From: JBGSLA01 sp965602785
GTDB taxonomy: Bacteria > Desulfobacterota > Desulfobaccia > Desulfobaccales > 0-14-0-80-60-11
Direction: 5' to 3'
DNA length: 64,000 nt
Assembly (NCBI GenBank): GCA_965602785.1
Contig: CBFDAH010000001.1
Span: 1 to 64,000 of the forward strand
Part shown: piece by piece, positions 52,444-62,263 of the stretch
Layout of the letters: each line of letters opens with the position of its first letter
How positions within the stretch are numbered: the first letter of the stretch is position 1
The notes under the pieces: model-generated
Told to the model about the DNA's origin: nothing
What the model saw: only the letters and a program-made list of their open reading frames with translations
Database searches by the model: none
Position numbers and translations under genes: made by a program

Positions 52444-52827
52444 ATGTCGAGGATACTGGGAGAGGAACGCCACCGGTTGGCCATCCAGGACCCGATGAGC
52501 GGGTCGGTGATCACCCTGTACTTCAGGCGGCCCACCTCAGAGGAGCGGGTGGCCTATCAACTCTCCGTGTTTCACCTGGACGGAGGTGAGCGGCGCCTGC
52601 GCCTCAGCGAGACCCGGCTCAGGTTTGGCTTGGAAATCCTAACGGGTTTCGAGAGCGGAAATTTTCTTATCCAGGAAAACGGCCAGACCATGAACCTGGA
52701 CCCTGACCAGCACCCGGACTGGAAAGAGCGCTTGGGGGAGCACGCCTCGGACCTGGTGTCCTATCTCGGCCAACAAGTGTTTGAGGGCCTGCGGGTCTTA
52801 GGACGGGGAGGGCCCGAATGGGGCTGA
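52444..52827 (+). CDS. Possible tail assembly chaperone
   Basis: A 127-residue protein (MSRILGEERHRLAIQDPMSGS ... RRPTSEERVAYQLSVF) placed between tail tube and tape-measure-like genes, where assembly chaperones normally sit. GGTGAGG precedes the ATG. The next gene overlaps its end by ten bases in the -1 frame. No slippery heptamer was found in the overlap, so a programmed frameshift fusion is not supported. Confidence 0.5.
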   Translation: MSRILGEERHRLAIQDPMSGSVITLYFRRPTSEERVAYQLSVFHLDGGERRLRLSETRLRFGLEILTGFESGNFLIQENGQTMNLDPDQHPDWKERLGEHASDLVSYLGQQVFEGLRVLGRGGPEWG

Positions 52828-53174
52828 CCGGGGCTGTTGCAGGAAGTAAAGGGGCTGAGGCCGAGACGTGGGATCTGCTCAAGGAGCTCAGAGCGTTGGC
52901 CACAGGTCGCCTCTGCCGAGATGAGCAGCGGCGCACCTGCCGGGCGGAACACGGCCCCTTTGCCGACTGGGCCTGTGGGACGTGCGCCGAGTATCTCAGA
53001 CCCGAGGCCATCTCGCCCTGGACCTGGCACCTCATTTTTTTGCACAGATTGAAAAAAGCCGGGTATCCCTTCCAGGCTAACGATCTGAGCCTGGAAACCT
53101 GGCTGCTTTTAGGGCTGGTGGAAGAAGCCCTGGCCAAACCCAAAGGAGGACCCGGTGCCCAGAGACAATTTTAA
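52818..53174 (+). CDS. Uncharacterised phage protein overlapping the chaperone-like gene
   Basis: A 118-residue protein with four Cys in CRDEQRRTC...CGTC spacing (CRAEHGPFADWACGTCAEYL) and a C-terminal helical part. It starts with ATG 52818 inside the previous gene (ATGGGGCTGA), so translation is coupled. It may bind zinc. Unknown role in tail assembly. Confidence 0.55.
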   Translation: MGLTGAVAGSKGAEAETWDLLKELRALATGRLCRDEQRRTCRAEHGPFADWACGTCAEYLRPEAISPWTWHLIFLHRLKKAGYPFQANDLSLETWLLLGLVEEALAKPKGGPGAQRQF

Positions 53175-53916
53175 AGGTAGGGGACGCGACCAGGAGCTGG
53201 CGGAGTATCGCGCCCTTCAGCAGGAAATGACGGCCATCGGCCATGAGCAGGGTCAGACGAGGCTGGCCGCCTGGAACCGGGAGGTGGAGGACATGACCGC
53301 CGCCTGGGAAGGGTTCCAGCAGGACTGGCAAGGAACCCTGCAGCAGATGGCAGGGGCGGCGCTGGCCAAATTTGACGAGATCAGCGCCCGGGGGGAGGCT
53401 TCCGGGAACCATCTGGCCCAGAGCTGGCGCCAGTGCCTGGCCGAAATCACCGGTGAGGTGGACGCCTGGGGGGAGCAGGTGATGCAGACCCTGGACAAGG
53501 TGGGCTCGGGCTTCCAGTTCGGCCTGGGGGGCGGCGGCACAGGCCAGGACTGGCTTTCCTGGCTGGGTCTGGGCTTTGACTTTGGAGGCATCTTCCATGA
53601 AGGGGGCATCGTGGAGGCCCACCGGGGGCTGGCGGTGGCCCCGGAGGCCCTCCTGGGCGACGAACGTCTGGTCAAGGTTCAAACCGGGGAAGGCATTCTT
53701 CCCCGGGAGGCCATGGTGCGCCTGGGAGAAGACAAGTTTGAGGCCCTGCGTAGCGGAAACCTCCAGATGAACCAGGGCCCCGCCGGGCCCCGCTATGACA
53801 TCACCATCCAGGTGCAGAGCCTGGACGCGGCCAGTGCGGCTGGAATGGACTGGGAGCGAGTGGTGCAGCGCCATCTTTTGCCCGCTTTGGAGCGGGAGCT
53901 CGGCCAGCGCTGGTAA
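53155..53916 (+). CDS. Short tape-measure-like tail protein
   Basis: A 253-residue protein. The N-terminal half is helical (EYRALQQEMTAIGHEQGQTRLAAW). The middle has a Gly-rich patch, and the C-terminal part carries FHEGGIVEAHRG and VQTGEGILPREAM, typical of the end of tape-measure proteins. GTG start at 53155 with AAAGGAGGA upstream. If it is the tape measure, the tail would be very short. Confidence 0.6.
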   Translation: MPRDNFKGRGRDQELAEYRALQQEMTAIGHEQGQTRLAAWNREVEDMTAAWEGFQQDWQGTLQQMAGAALAKFDEISARGEASGNHLAQSWRQCLAEITGEVDAWGEQVMQTLDKVGSGFQFGLGGGGTGQDWLSWLGLGFDFGGIFHEGGIVEAHRGLAVAPEALLGDERLVKVQTGEGILPREAMVRLGEDKFEALRSGNLQMNQGPAGPRYDITIQVQSLDAASAAGMDWERVVQRHLLPALERELGQRW

Positions 53917-53925
53917 GGAGGGGAC

Positions 53926-54291
53926 ATGGCCAACGCCAAGCTGGAATGGACCCCGCAGGGGGAGAGCCGCCAGAATTATACCCTGCCGGTGAATTTTACC
54001 TGGGATTACCAGGAGTTGGGCACTGACGACAGCGACCGGGAGCGGGCCCTGGATGGGACTTTGCGGAGCTACAACCGGGGTCTCAAGGCCCGGTGGGTGC
54101 TGCGCTTTCAATATATCGGGGCGGCCCAGAAGGAGCAGTTGGCGGCGCTCAAGCAGGCCCAGGTGGAAATCGACTTTTTCCGGGAGGCCGGAGGCGGCAA
54201 GACTTTCACGGGAATCTGGACCAACGACCTGGACTTCCGGGAGGTGGCGCCGGGCCTGTGGTCCGGCAGCCTGGTACTGGACGAGGTGTGA
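53926..54291 (+). CDS. Tail protein (distal-tail-like)
   Basis: A 121-residue protein with beta structure (NFTWDYQELGTDDSD, ARWVLRFQYIGAAQKEQLAALKQAQVEIDFFREA). Position after the tape-measure-like gene fits a distal tail or baseplate hub protein. GGAGGGG precedes the ATG. No firm family match. Confidence 0.55.
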   Translation: MANAKLEWTPQGESRQNYTLPVNFTWDYQELGTDDSDRERALDGTLRSYNRGLKARWVLRFQYIGAAQKEQLAALKQAQVEIDFFREAGGGKTFTGIWTNDLDFREVAPGLWSGSLVLDEV

Positions 54292-54298
54292 CAAGGTG

Positions 54299-54356
54299 TT
54301 GAAGAGGGTTTTTCGGGGAAGGGGGCCAGAGGCCACAGACCCCTGCCCCCTCCCCC
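54299..54356. repeat. G-rich palindrome inside the phage cassette
   Basis: GGGGAAGGGGGCCAGAGG pairs with CCCCTGCCCCCTCCCCC between the distal-tail-like gene and the next tail gene. It belongs to the same family as the host intergenic repeats. Confidence 0.7.
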
Positions 54357-54491
54357 CTCTCCCAACCCCATACTTGATATTTGGCTTCGCCAATGGCCAG
54401 CAAACCACAGAACTCAAAAAAAAACGGCCTTGGGGATTACACTCTTTCAACAGCCTGGAAGCCTAAGGACAGCCAAGCGTAAAGGAACAAC

Positions 54492-56174
54492 ATGAGACCG
54501 GCGGGCGGGGAATTTATCCAGGAAGAGGCGCTGCTTAGGGGGGCGCGGCCCCGAGTCAAAGCGGTGCTCTTCCCCTTTGACCTGGACTATGGGTTGGGAC
54601 CGGAGTCCGGGACCTTTGACTACACAGGCTACGGGGGGGAACCGGGCCGCGTGGAGATGCAGGAGGGCTATTATACCTCCGGGTCCTGGACTTCCCCGGT
54701 AATGCAAACCTTCTCCCTCTGCCTGGACACCGTTATACCTTCCTGGGAGGATCTGGCCGGCTATCTCGAAGCCCAGGTGTATCTCAGGGGCGCCGCGGCG
54801 GCGGACCTGGTGGGGGAAGCGGCCTACACGCAGTTATCCCCGGGAAAAGAATTTCCCCTCTTTCCTTATTTTCAGGTACGGGTGGAATTCCACAGCACCT
54901 GCCGCAGTTGGACCGTGGACACACCGGAGGAGGCCGACGCCTTCACCGCCTTCGCGGTGGACTGGCCGGGAGAGGCAGGGTACGACAGCTTCACCGGGGA
55001 CGGCATGTTTCCTGCTTATATCAGCGGGCTCCGCTGCGAAGGCCGCCTGACCATTCCAGAAAGTGAAATCCTGGACCCAGGAGAGGTGCGGGTGGAACTG
55101 GCCCGGGACTTCGAGGGCCTAAGGAGCGGCAGCCATATCCTCCGGGTGGACAACCGGGCGGCCCAGTGGGTGCCGGGAGGGGAAGATTTTTACTTCCTGG
55201 GGCTCCCCTGGGAGGAGAAGCGTCTGGCGCTGTACCACGGTTTCGAACTCCCCAACGGGCAGGTGGAATGGCTCCCTCTCTACCAGGGAGTCCTCTCCTT
55301 AGTAGGAGGCATGGCGGACGGCTGGCAGGAACGCCATCGGGGAGAGGTTGAGACCCTGGACTGGATAACCCACCGCCTGAATCAGCGCCTGGGCGCCCCC
55401 ACCCCAACCGGGGAACGCCAGCCCTTTATCCGGGGCTTCTACCGGGCCTCGGGAGAGCTGCTGGAGGTCATCCCGGCGGAGGTGACCCAGGCGGTGAAGA
55501 CTGGGAGCGGCAGCGCCGTTCTGAAGGTCCTGGGGACCTATCGCGGCCAGGTGGACACTGACTTTGTGCTCGAAGCGGAGACCACCGGGGAAGTGGGGAC
55601 GGCCACCTTCCGCTGGTCCACCAACGGGGGGCAAAGCTGGCAGAAAATAGGCCTTACCACCGCGGGGGCCGAGGACCCGGTGGAGCTCATGGAAGGCCTG
55701 GCGGTGTACTTTGAATCAGGGATCGGCACGGATCTAGTGACCGGAGATCGCTTCACCTTCACGGCCCAGGCAGCAGTGTACCGCTATCGAGTGTATGGCG
55801 GGCCTTTTCAGGCCATTACCGCCATTTACCTGAACGGCGAGGAGACCTGGGAGGGCGTGGCAACGGACCCGGAGACCGGGGAGATCCTGGTCACCGGGGC
55901 GAGCGCCCAGGTGAGGGCCCGGGTGGTGAAGGACGCCACCACCCACCCGGTGGACATCATGCGCGACCTTCTCACCGAGGTGGGTCTCGGCGAGGCCGTT
56001 CACTGGGATTCCTTTGATCTGGCTAAAAGCCTCACCCCGGAGTATGCCGTGGGGGTCTGCTTCGAGAATGTACCGGCCAACCAGGCCCTCCGGGAGATCC
56101 TGCGGCGCACCCTGTACGACCTGTGGGTGGACTTCGGGGAAATCAAGATTAGGGCCTATCTGGGTGATGAATAA
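54492..56174 (+). CDS. Tail tip/baseplate protein
   Basis: A 560-residue protein. The N-terminal half (AYISGLRCEGRLTIPESEIL, VRVELARDFEGL) is typical of large phage tail-hub proteins. Residues about 338-426 (GSGSAVLKVLG ... TGDRFTFTAQA) form a module that recurs in the next gene. The C-terminal part (ENVPANQALREILRRTLYDLWVDF) again resembles a hub domain. It begins after a repeat-filled 200-base gap. Confidence 0.65.
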   Translation: MRPAGGEFIQEEALLRGARPRVKAVLFPFDLDYGLGPESGTFDYTGYGGEPGRVEMQEGYYTSGSWTSPVMQTFSLCLDTVIPSWEDLAGYLEAQVYLRGAAAADLVGEAAYTQLSPGKEFPLFPYFQVRVEFHSTCRSWTVDTPEEADAFTAFAVDWPGEAGYDSFTGDGMFPAYISGLRCEGRLTIPESEILDPGEVRVELARDFEGLRSGSHILRVDNRAAQWVPGGEDFYFLGLPWEEKRLALYHGFELPNGQVEWLPLYQGVLSLVGGMADGWQERHRGEVETLDWITHRLNQRLGAPTPTGERQPFIRGFYRASGELLEVIPAEVTQAVKTGSGSAVLKVLGTYRGQVDTDFVLEAETTGEVGTATFRWSTNGGQSWQKIGLTTAGAEDPVELMEGLAVYFESGIGTDLVTGDRFTFTAQAAVYRYRVYGGPFQAITAIYLNGEETWEGVATDPETGEILVTGASAQVRARVVKDATTHPVDIMRDLLTEVGLGEAVHWDSFDLAKSLTPEYAVGVCFENVPANQALREILRRTLYDLWVDFGEIKIRAYLGDE

Positions 56175-56193
56175 AATCCGGAAAAGGTTTTGA

Positions 56194-56233
56194 GGGGAGG
56201 GCCGGGGGAGCGCGGTTCCCTCGGCCCCCTCCT
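56194..56233. repeat. G-rich palindrome inside the phage cassette
   Basis: GAGGGGAGGGCCGGGGGA followed by TCCCTCGGCCCCCTCCTC, a shorter copy of the G-rich family, fills the spacer before the tip gene. Confidence 0.65.
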
Positions 56234-56256
56234 CAGAAAAAAGGGAGTGAGACGGC

Positions 56257-59200
56257 ATGTCACGCATTCAATGGGCCCGGGCGTCCCAGTTTAACTGGGT
56301 CTTCGACAACCTGGGGGGTACCCCCCTCATGGCGGCGGTGGCCGGGAAGGCCGCAGGGGCCACGGCCCTGGTGCAGCCGGACGGCACGCTGCGCCTGGAG
56401 AGCCCTAATCCGGGAGGGGGCCGGGTGGCCTTCCTCCGGGGGGTCTGGCGCCAGGAGACGAGCTTTGCCTGGGACGGCTTTTGGGCCGACCCTGTGGACG
56501 GGGACCTGACCGATTACTAACTGGGGGGCTCCTTCAGCCACCAGGGGGAAGCCACCATTCTCACCCTGGGCACACCCCTGGCCGCGGGGACGCCGGTGCA
56601 GCTTTTCTATCTGTATGCCACCGGCGATACTGCCGCCAAATACGACCCTCTCAATAACTATCCCTGTATCCGCCAGGCCTATCGCGGGCGGGAAGACTAC
56701 ACCTACGACTTTGCGGTGGACCGGATGCTGGACCTCATGGTCTACCTGCACCTGGCCGGCAGGGAGCGGGGGGAGGACTTCAGCCCCGCCTGCCAGTTCC
56801 TCTGGGAGGCGGTGGCAACCCGGGAAGCAAGCCATACCTCTCCCCTGGTGTACGACACCTTCGAACGGCAACTCTGGGAGCGGGGGGCCTATCTCCTCTA
56901 CCGGGCCGATACCCGGGAGGGCGATTGCTTCCAGGCTTTTACCACCGAGTTGGCCCAGGGTGAGCCGGGGCGGGTCCTCCACGTGCGGGCGGACCTCCCG
57001 GCTCAAACGGACGGCGCCTGGTGGGGCTATGGCTTGAACTGGGCGCTCACCGAAGGCCCTTTTGCCGCCATTGACCGGGTGAGCCTGAAACTCCAGGGCA
57101 AGGGGTTGAGCCGGCGGCTCCACAATCTCACGAAATACGGCAGCGGCAGCGCCACTCTGATCTCTGCCGGGGACTATGCCCACCAGGAGCGCAGGTATTA
57201 TGTGGTGGAGATGGAGACCGGTGGTGAGGTGGGGGAGGCCACCTTCCGCTGGTCCAAAGACGGCGGGGAGACCTGGGAGGCAACCGGGGTAATCACCGGG
57301 GACCGGGAGCACCCGGTGGACCTCTATGGAGATGTGTCGGTTTACTGGGAAGGGGGGAGCGGGGCCGACTTTGCCATTGGGGATTACTGGACGTTCTGGG
57401 GCGGAGAGCCCGAGGAACACCCCCGCCGGCTGCTGGTCGTGCTGAACGATTCGATTCCCGGGGACCCGGACCCCGGCAGCTCGGACCACACCTTTGTCCA
57501 CGCCATTCCGGACCGTTTTCCCGAACTCACCCCCTTCGAAATCCCCTTCAGCCAGTTCTGGCGACGGGACAACCTCATCGACGACGGGGACCGGTTGCGG
57601 GCCACCTGGGGCGCCTGGTACGCCGCCAGCCAGCAGGGAGAAAATTCCATTTTTATCAGCGACCGGGAGGAGACCGAGGTCATCTCCGGGGACACCTTTT
57701 ACACCCTGCGCCAGGTGACCTGGGACCTGACGCCCTATGTGACGACCTTCGGCGCCTGGGTGGGTATCGACACCAACCGGTGCAATTCCTCCGGCCGCAC
57801 TGACCTGAATTTCCTCATCAAACCGGTGGTCTCCGGGGCCAGCACCCTGACCCTGAGGGTCAAGGTGAAGGACGCCCAGGGATGTTATTTCTACCAGGAC
57901 CAGGAAGTCACGGTAAACGCCTGGCAGCGGCTGACGGTGAACCTGGGGGAGATGCAACTGGAATCGGGTTCCACCCCCTTAACCCACCCCCTCCAGATAG
58001 TGGACATTGGCATCCCCGCATCTCCCCCCACCAACGGCACCTTTTATCTCACCGACCTCAAATTTGACCAGCACCAGACCTTCGCGGGGGCGGAGCGTCT
58101 TCGGCTTCTGGAGTTCAAGCTGGAGCAGCAAGGCATCCCGGACCACGAATGGTGGCTGGACGACGTGGGATTGAATCTGGAGGCGGAAGACCCCTATCCC
58201 CTGGTGCCCCGGCTGGCCATTTCTCTCGGACCCTACGGCCAGAACCCCTGGCGGGGGCCCACCATGGTGCACTACGCGCAGCCCCTGGCCCCTTACCTGA
58301 TGGGGGCCCTGAACCTGAGCCAGACTTACGTGAGCCTGCACCGGGACGCCCAGGAAGAATTTCACCGGCGCTACGGGGGAGTGAAGGGGCCCATCCTGCC
58401 GGTGCACACCCGGAACGATCTGGAAAATATCGCGCTCTGCGGCGAGGAGAATTTCGGTACATTCTGCTGGTGGCCGCAGTACCGGGATTACGGCAAGCTG
58501 GTGGGCGCCTGGCCCTTCAACGACTCCCCCACGGACGCCAGCGGCAAGGGTAACGACGCCTCCTGGGTGGGCACCCCCACGTACACCGCGGGGCTGTCCC
58601 AGCCGGGTAATACCTGCGCTGATTGTTCCGGCACGCGCCACCTCACCGTGCCCGACGATGACACCCTGGACCTTATAGGCGACTTCACCTTCGAGGCCCT
58701 GGTGTATCCCACCAGCGACGGCGCCGGGGGCGGCATCCTGCACAAGGGGGCCACGGGCGCCTGGGGCGCATACGGCCTGGGGAGGACCGACGACAATAAA
58801 TTTTCCCTCATCCTGAACGGCTCTGTCATTCTGACTTCCCCCAGCGCCTACCTCAAGGACAGCTGGTATCACGTGGCGGCCACGCGCCTCGGGAGCGACG
58901 TCAAACTTTTCGTCAACGGCTCCGAGGTGGCCAGTGTTACCTATGGCGACGCCCTTGGAGCAAACAACGACCAGCTCTATTTGGGTCTATGGTTCAGTTC
59001 CTCTTACCTGTTTCCGGGCTACCTTGATTTTGTCCGCATCTACGCCCGGGGCATGGAGGCGGACGAGGTCGCCGGCAGATGGCAAATTGCCCAGGGGACC
59101 AAAAACGGCAGCGCCTATCCGGAGGCGGGCCATGGCCTGGGGCAATACTGGGCCTTTATGCGCCTGTCCCAATACTATTTCCTCAGCAACGACCCTGGGG

Positions 59201-60384
59201 CCCAGGAAATCCTGGAAAACTGGCTGGCCTGGCTGGATACCTGCGGGGCGCCGGAGGGGAATGGCTGGAAAGTTCCCCTCGGTTTTTCGGAATACGGCTT
59301 CACCTATGGCTCCTATGACCCGGGAGCTGCCGCCTCCCTGGCCCTGGGCTGTTTGTATACCTATCTCAGAGGCGGGCAGCCCGCCGCGGCCACCTGGGCC
59401 CGGCGCTTGTTAGACGACTTGCGGCTCAACCGCCAGTGCCAGGAGTATGGCGGGGGCTACAAAAGCGATTACCATTACGCCTGGCTCAACGCCCTGGTGA
59501 TGCAGGCCTTCGGGATGGCGGCGCATGGCCTCACCGGCCAGGCCCACCCCTTTCCCAGCCTGCCCGAGGACACCGCCCATTTCAACGCCCTGCTGGACTG
59601 GCTCTTCCAGCATGCCGGGGACGGAAAACCCAATCTCCTCAATGCCGACCTCATTCCCTTCACCTATCTCGAGGCCGAGGACGTCTGGGACTATGCGCCT
59701 CACTATGTCTTCATGAGCCAGATGGGGTCTCTGGAGGGCTTGGTCCTCATGGTGGGCGCGGCCCTGGCCCATGGCAAGGGTACGGGTGACTGGACCTGGT
59801 TCGAGCGCCTCTGGCGCTTCGTGCTCCAGGACAATCTGGTGTCCCTGGACGCCTCCCGCATCCGGAGCCTCAGCGCGGCCTATCATCTGGCGGGGGTGAA
59901 AAACCTGGTGCGAGTGTATTGGGCCGACTATGACCAGGATAACTCAAGATACCTGGAAGCCCGGAACGACGGGGCGGTGACCGCCTGGGGGGAGGCGGCG
60001 GTGGACGTGGACCTGCGCTATAACGGGCCGGTGGTTCTGGAGAACCCGGCAGTGGCTCAGCTTCTGGCCGAGCGCCTGTTGAAGCGCCTCTCCTCCCCCT
60101 GGGAGGTGGTACGGCTCGACACCTGGCTCGAGGGGGCGCGCCTGGAGATCGGCGACACCCTGGCGGTGACCTCCCCCTTCCACGGGTTCACCAAGGAAGA
60201 ATTTACACTTTTCGGCAAGACCCTGGACCTGAAACGGCAGCGGGTCACCCTGAATCTGGCCCGGCCCTTCGGTCTCACCTGGGCCTGGGCAGTGGACGCC
60301 CCGGGCAGCGACTATGACGCCTACGCCATTGACCAGGCCAGCAAACTGGACGCCAACTGGAGTTATCGCGCCTACGCCGGTTAA
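56257..60384 (+). pseudogene. Giant tail tip/fibre protein interrupted by an in-frame TAA
   Basis: A single frame of 1,375 codons runs from ATG 56257 to TAA 60382, broken once by TAA at 56518-56520 (DY then stop then LGGSF). The downstream part could be made from GTG 56596 but no ribosome binding site is seen. Domains in order: beta-rich hub-like region; the module GSGSATLISAG...GDYWTFWGG (57136-57405) shared with the previous gene; Gly/Ser-rich beta region; a LamG/concanavalin-like domain (58492-59096, GAWPFNDSP ... GYLDFVRIYARG); and a helical region with DPGAAASLALGCLYTYL and HYAWLNALVMQAF (about 59130-59770). Likely host-binding or polysaccharide-degrading. Confidence 0.8.
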
Positions 60385-60402
60385 GGATGGCAAGGGCGGA
60401 GC

Positions 60403-60437
60403 CGTTATAAGGGCGGGTTTAACACCCGCTCTTTAAA
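60403..60437. repeat. GCGGGT...ACCCGC short palindrome
   Basis: AGGGCGGGTTTAACACCCGCTCTT, a degenerate copy of the short-palindrome family, follows the tip gene stop. Confidence 0.5.
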
Positions 60438-60520
60438 AAACCATGGGTCAGAGGTCTCTTGGGACCAGGCCCATACAGTGACATTTTGTCAAAGAGATTT
60501 TCGAAAAGCGAGGTGGCGCC

Positions 60521-61577
60521 ATGTCTTTAATTCACCTGCCCCAGGCCAAGTGGGCCAGCGGCACCGGCCGCCAGGTCATCCTGAAGGGCGACTTCGACAA
60601 AATCGAGCAGGCGGTGGTGGAAACCTTCGAGCTGGCCCAGGGCCCCTCCCTGGAATACGTGAGTGCTTCCCAGGTCCAGGTCAACGCCACGGTGGACTGC
60701 AAGGCCCGGGTGATGCTCACGGGGTTACCCTCGCCCCTGCACCGGGGGGTTTTTGTGGACGGAGGCCTGTCCGACGGACGCTACCGGGAGAACGCCACTC
60801 CCGCCACTCTGGATGTGGCCAGTCCCGGCAGCCTCTGGGGCACGGAGAAGGCCAGCCAGTGGTATGCCGTCTATGCGGTGGCGGGCGCCGGGGACACCAC
60901 CTTCAGCCTGAAAGGCATGCCGGTGATGCGGGTGTCCTCTCAGGCTACTCAGGTTATCACCCTCAGGAACAACCCCGACACCCTGGACATCGGCTACGGT
61001 TTCACCACCAACGAACTGGTGGACGGCAAAGTCCTGGTCCTTACCGGGGCCTCCCGGGGGCTCATGCGGGCCATTACCGCCAACAACAGCGATAACGCCA
61101 CCGGGGGCACCATCACCTATGGGGGGAGCGCCCTCACCCTGGCCCAGGGAGACTGGTTGGTGGGGCTTCCCAAAACGAACTTCGGTTATTTGGGCATGAT
61201 CCTGAATGACGCCAGCAGCGATCTGGCGCCGTTTTTCCAGGAGGGGAACGCTTACCGTTACCACACGCACCGGGACCTGGCCCAGGGGGCCATCAACGGC
61301 TTTACTGCCTATGACCTGGCCCTGACCGCGCCCCCCATGGCCCGGCGCCTCATGGGGTATGCCGCGGCCACGGACGGCTATGACCTCAAGCTGGCCGTCT
61401 CCTACGACGGCAGCAATGCGGCCTTGATTATCCATGCCCCCCCCCCCGGATATTGCCCTCCATGGGGTCAGGGGGGCCGTGCCCTTTGATTGCCTGGCGC
61501 CGTCCCACCAAAGCCTTTACCTGGACAACAACAACACCGCCAACCAGGTGGTGCGGATCACCGGCTGGGAGGAGTAG
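60521..61577 (+). pseudogene. Tail protein frameshifted in an 11-C tract
   Basis: The frame from ATG 60521 ends shortly after a run of 11 C at 61437-61447. With one C fewer (10), or by slippage, the reading continues DIALHGVRGAVPFDCLAPS to TAG 61577 and gives a sensible C-terminus. The N-terminal part (SLIHLPQAKWASGTGRQVILKG) and a beta-rich middle fit a tail fibre or tip protein. The tract may be a mutation, a sequencing error or a phase-variable switch. GGCGCC-rich upstream sequence contains no strong ribosome binding site. Confidence 0.65.
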
Positions 61578-61598
61578 AAGGATAGGTTGGCACTGTTG

Positions 61599-61640
61599 GG
61601 GGGATGGGTCCAGGGACCACGAGCCCCTGCCCCTTTCCCC
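61599..61640. repeat. G-rich palindrome before the coiled-coil gene
   Basis: GGGGGGATGGGTCCAGGGA pairs with GAGCCCCTGCCCCTTTCCCC. Weaker member of the G-rich family within the cassette. Confidence 0.55.
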
Positions 61641-61737
61641 ACATACAATTCCCCCAACGTTGGCTGGAGGCATCCAACCGGGAGCTGGAGCGCAGTTTTC
61701 ATCTCATCATCACAAACAACTAAAACGGATTGCAGCC

Positions 61738-61998
61738 ATGACTATATCACTCTTTCCCGCCGCCCTGATTCTCGTCTTCCTGGTGGGCCTCGTCGCCGGG
61801 GTTTACGGCGTGATGTTGTGGGGCAAGCTCTCCCGCATGGAAGGCAAGATGGACACCCTGAGGCAGAACTGCGATCAGCACCAGGAGGACAGCAACACTC
61901 GCTTTCTGCCCCGGCTGGAGCACGAAGTGGAGCACCAGGGTTTGTGGGAGGCTTTGCACCACCATGAACACGATTTTCAGGGTCGGGTGAGGCGGTAG
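61738..61998 (+). CDS. Membrane protein with charged helical tail
   Basis: An 86-residue protein with an N-terminal transmembrane helix (8-28) and a C-terminal charged part ending QGRVRR. Its pattern matches the protein at 49469: membrane helix, RMEGKMDTL, RFL, LWEALHHHEH, GRV-RR. The two genes are paralogs near opposite ends of the structural cassette. Function unknown. Confidence 0.65.
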   Translation: MTISLFPAALILVFLVGLVAGVYGVMLWGKLSRMEGKMDTLRQNCDQHQEDSNTRFLPRLEHEVEHQGLWEALHHHEHDFQGRVRR

Positions 61999-62019
61999 AA
62001 ATTAGCTGAACAGTCCTTG

Positions 62020-62062
62020 GGGAATGGGGTGAGGGCTCCAAGGCCCCTTGCCCCTCTCCCGA
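62020..62062. repeat. G-rich palindrome near the right end of the cassette
   Basis: GGGGAATGGGGTGAGGGCTCC pairs with GGCCCCTTGCCCCTCTCCC. Confidence 0.55.
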
Positions 62063-62086
62063 CCCCCGCTCAGGGAGGTAAGACAG

Positions 62087-62263
62087 ATGTACCGGTGTCC
62101 TTTTTGTGCTTCGATTATTACCCTGCTCAACAGGTTCGAGTTTGCCTGTCCGGTGTACCGGCAGCTCGTGGGAGTAATGGCGGACGGCCCCTTGCCCCGG
62201 CTGGTCCGGGCGGCGCCTGATTCCCGCCGAGCCTGGGCCACACAGTATCTCAAGGCCAACTAA
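62087..62263 (+). CDS. Small zinc-ribbon-like protein
   Basis: A 58-residue protein beginning MYRCPFCASIITLLNRFEFACPVYRQL, with a CxxC pair and a further Cys that could form half of a zinc ribbon. GGAGGTAAG precedes the ATG. It is the last gene of the cassette before a hairpin. It is too short to classify. Confidence 0.5.
   Translation: MYRCPFCASIITLLNRFEFACPVYRQLVGVMADGPLPRLVRAAPDSRRAWATQYLKAN

Noticed and set aside
52785..52827. Programmed -1 frameshift joining the two tail chaperone-like genes
   Set aside because: The genes overlap in the right (-1) phase, but the open part of the second frame begins only at 52785 and no X-XXY-YYZ slippery site is present there.
51165..54450. Long minus-strand frames opposite the phage tail genes
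   Set aside because: They are Pro/Gly/His-rich mirror frames of GC-rich genes with clear plus-strand phage features.
56260..57957. Minus-strand frame of 565 codons opposite the tail tip gene
   Set aside because: Composition is typical of an antisense shadow; the plus-strand tip gene has domains and matches its neighbour.
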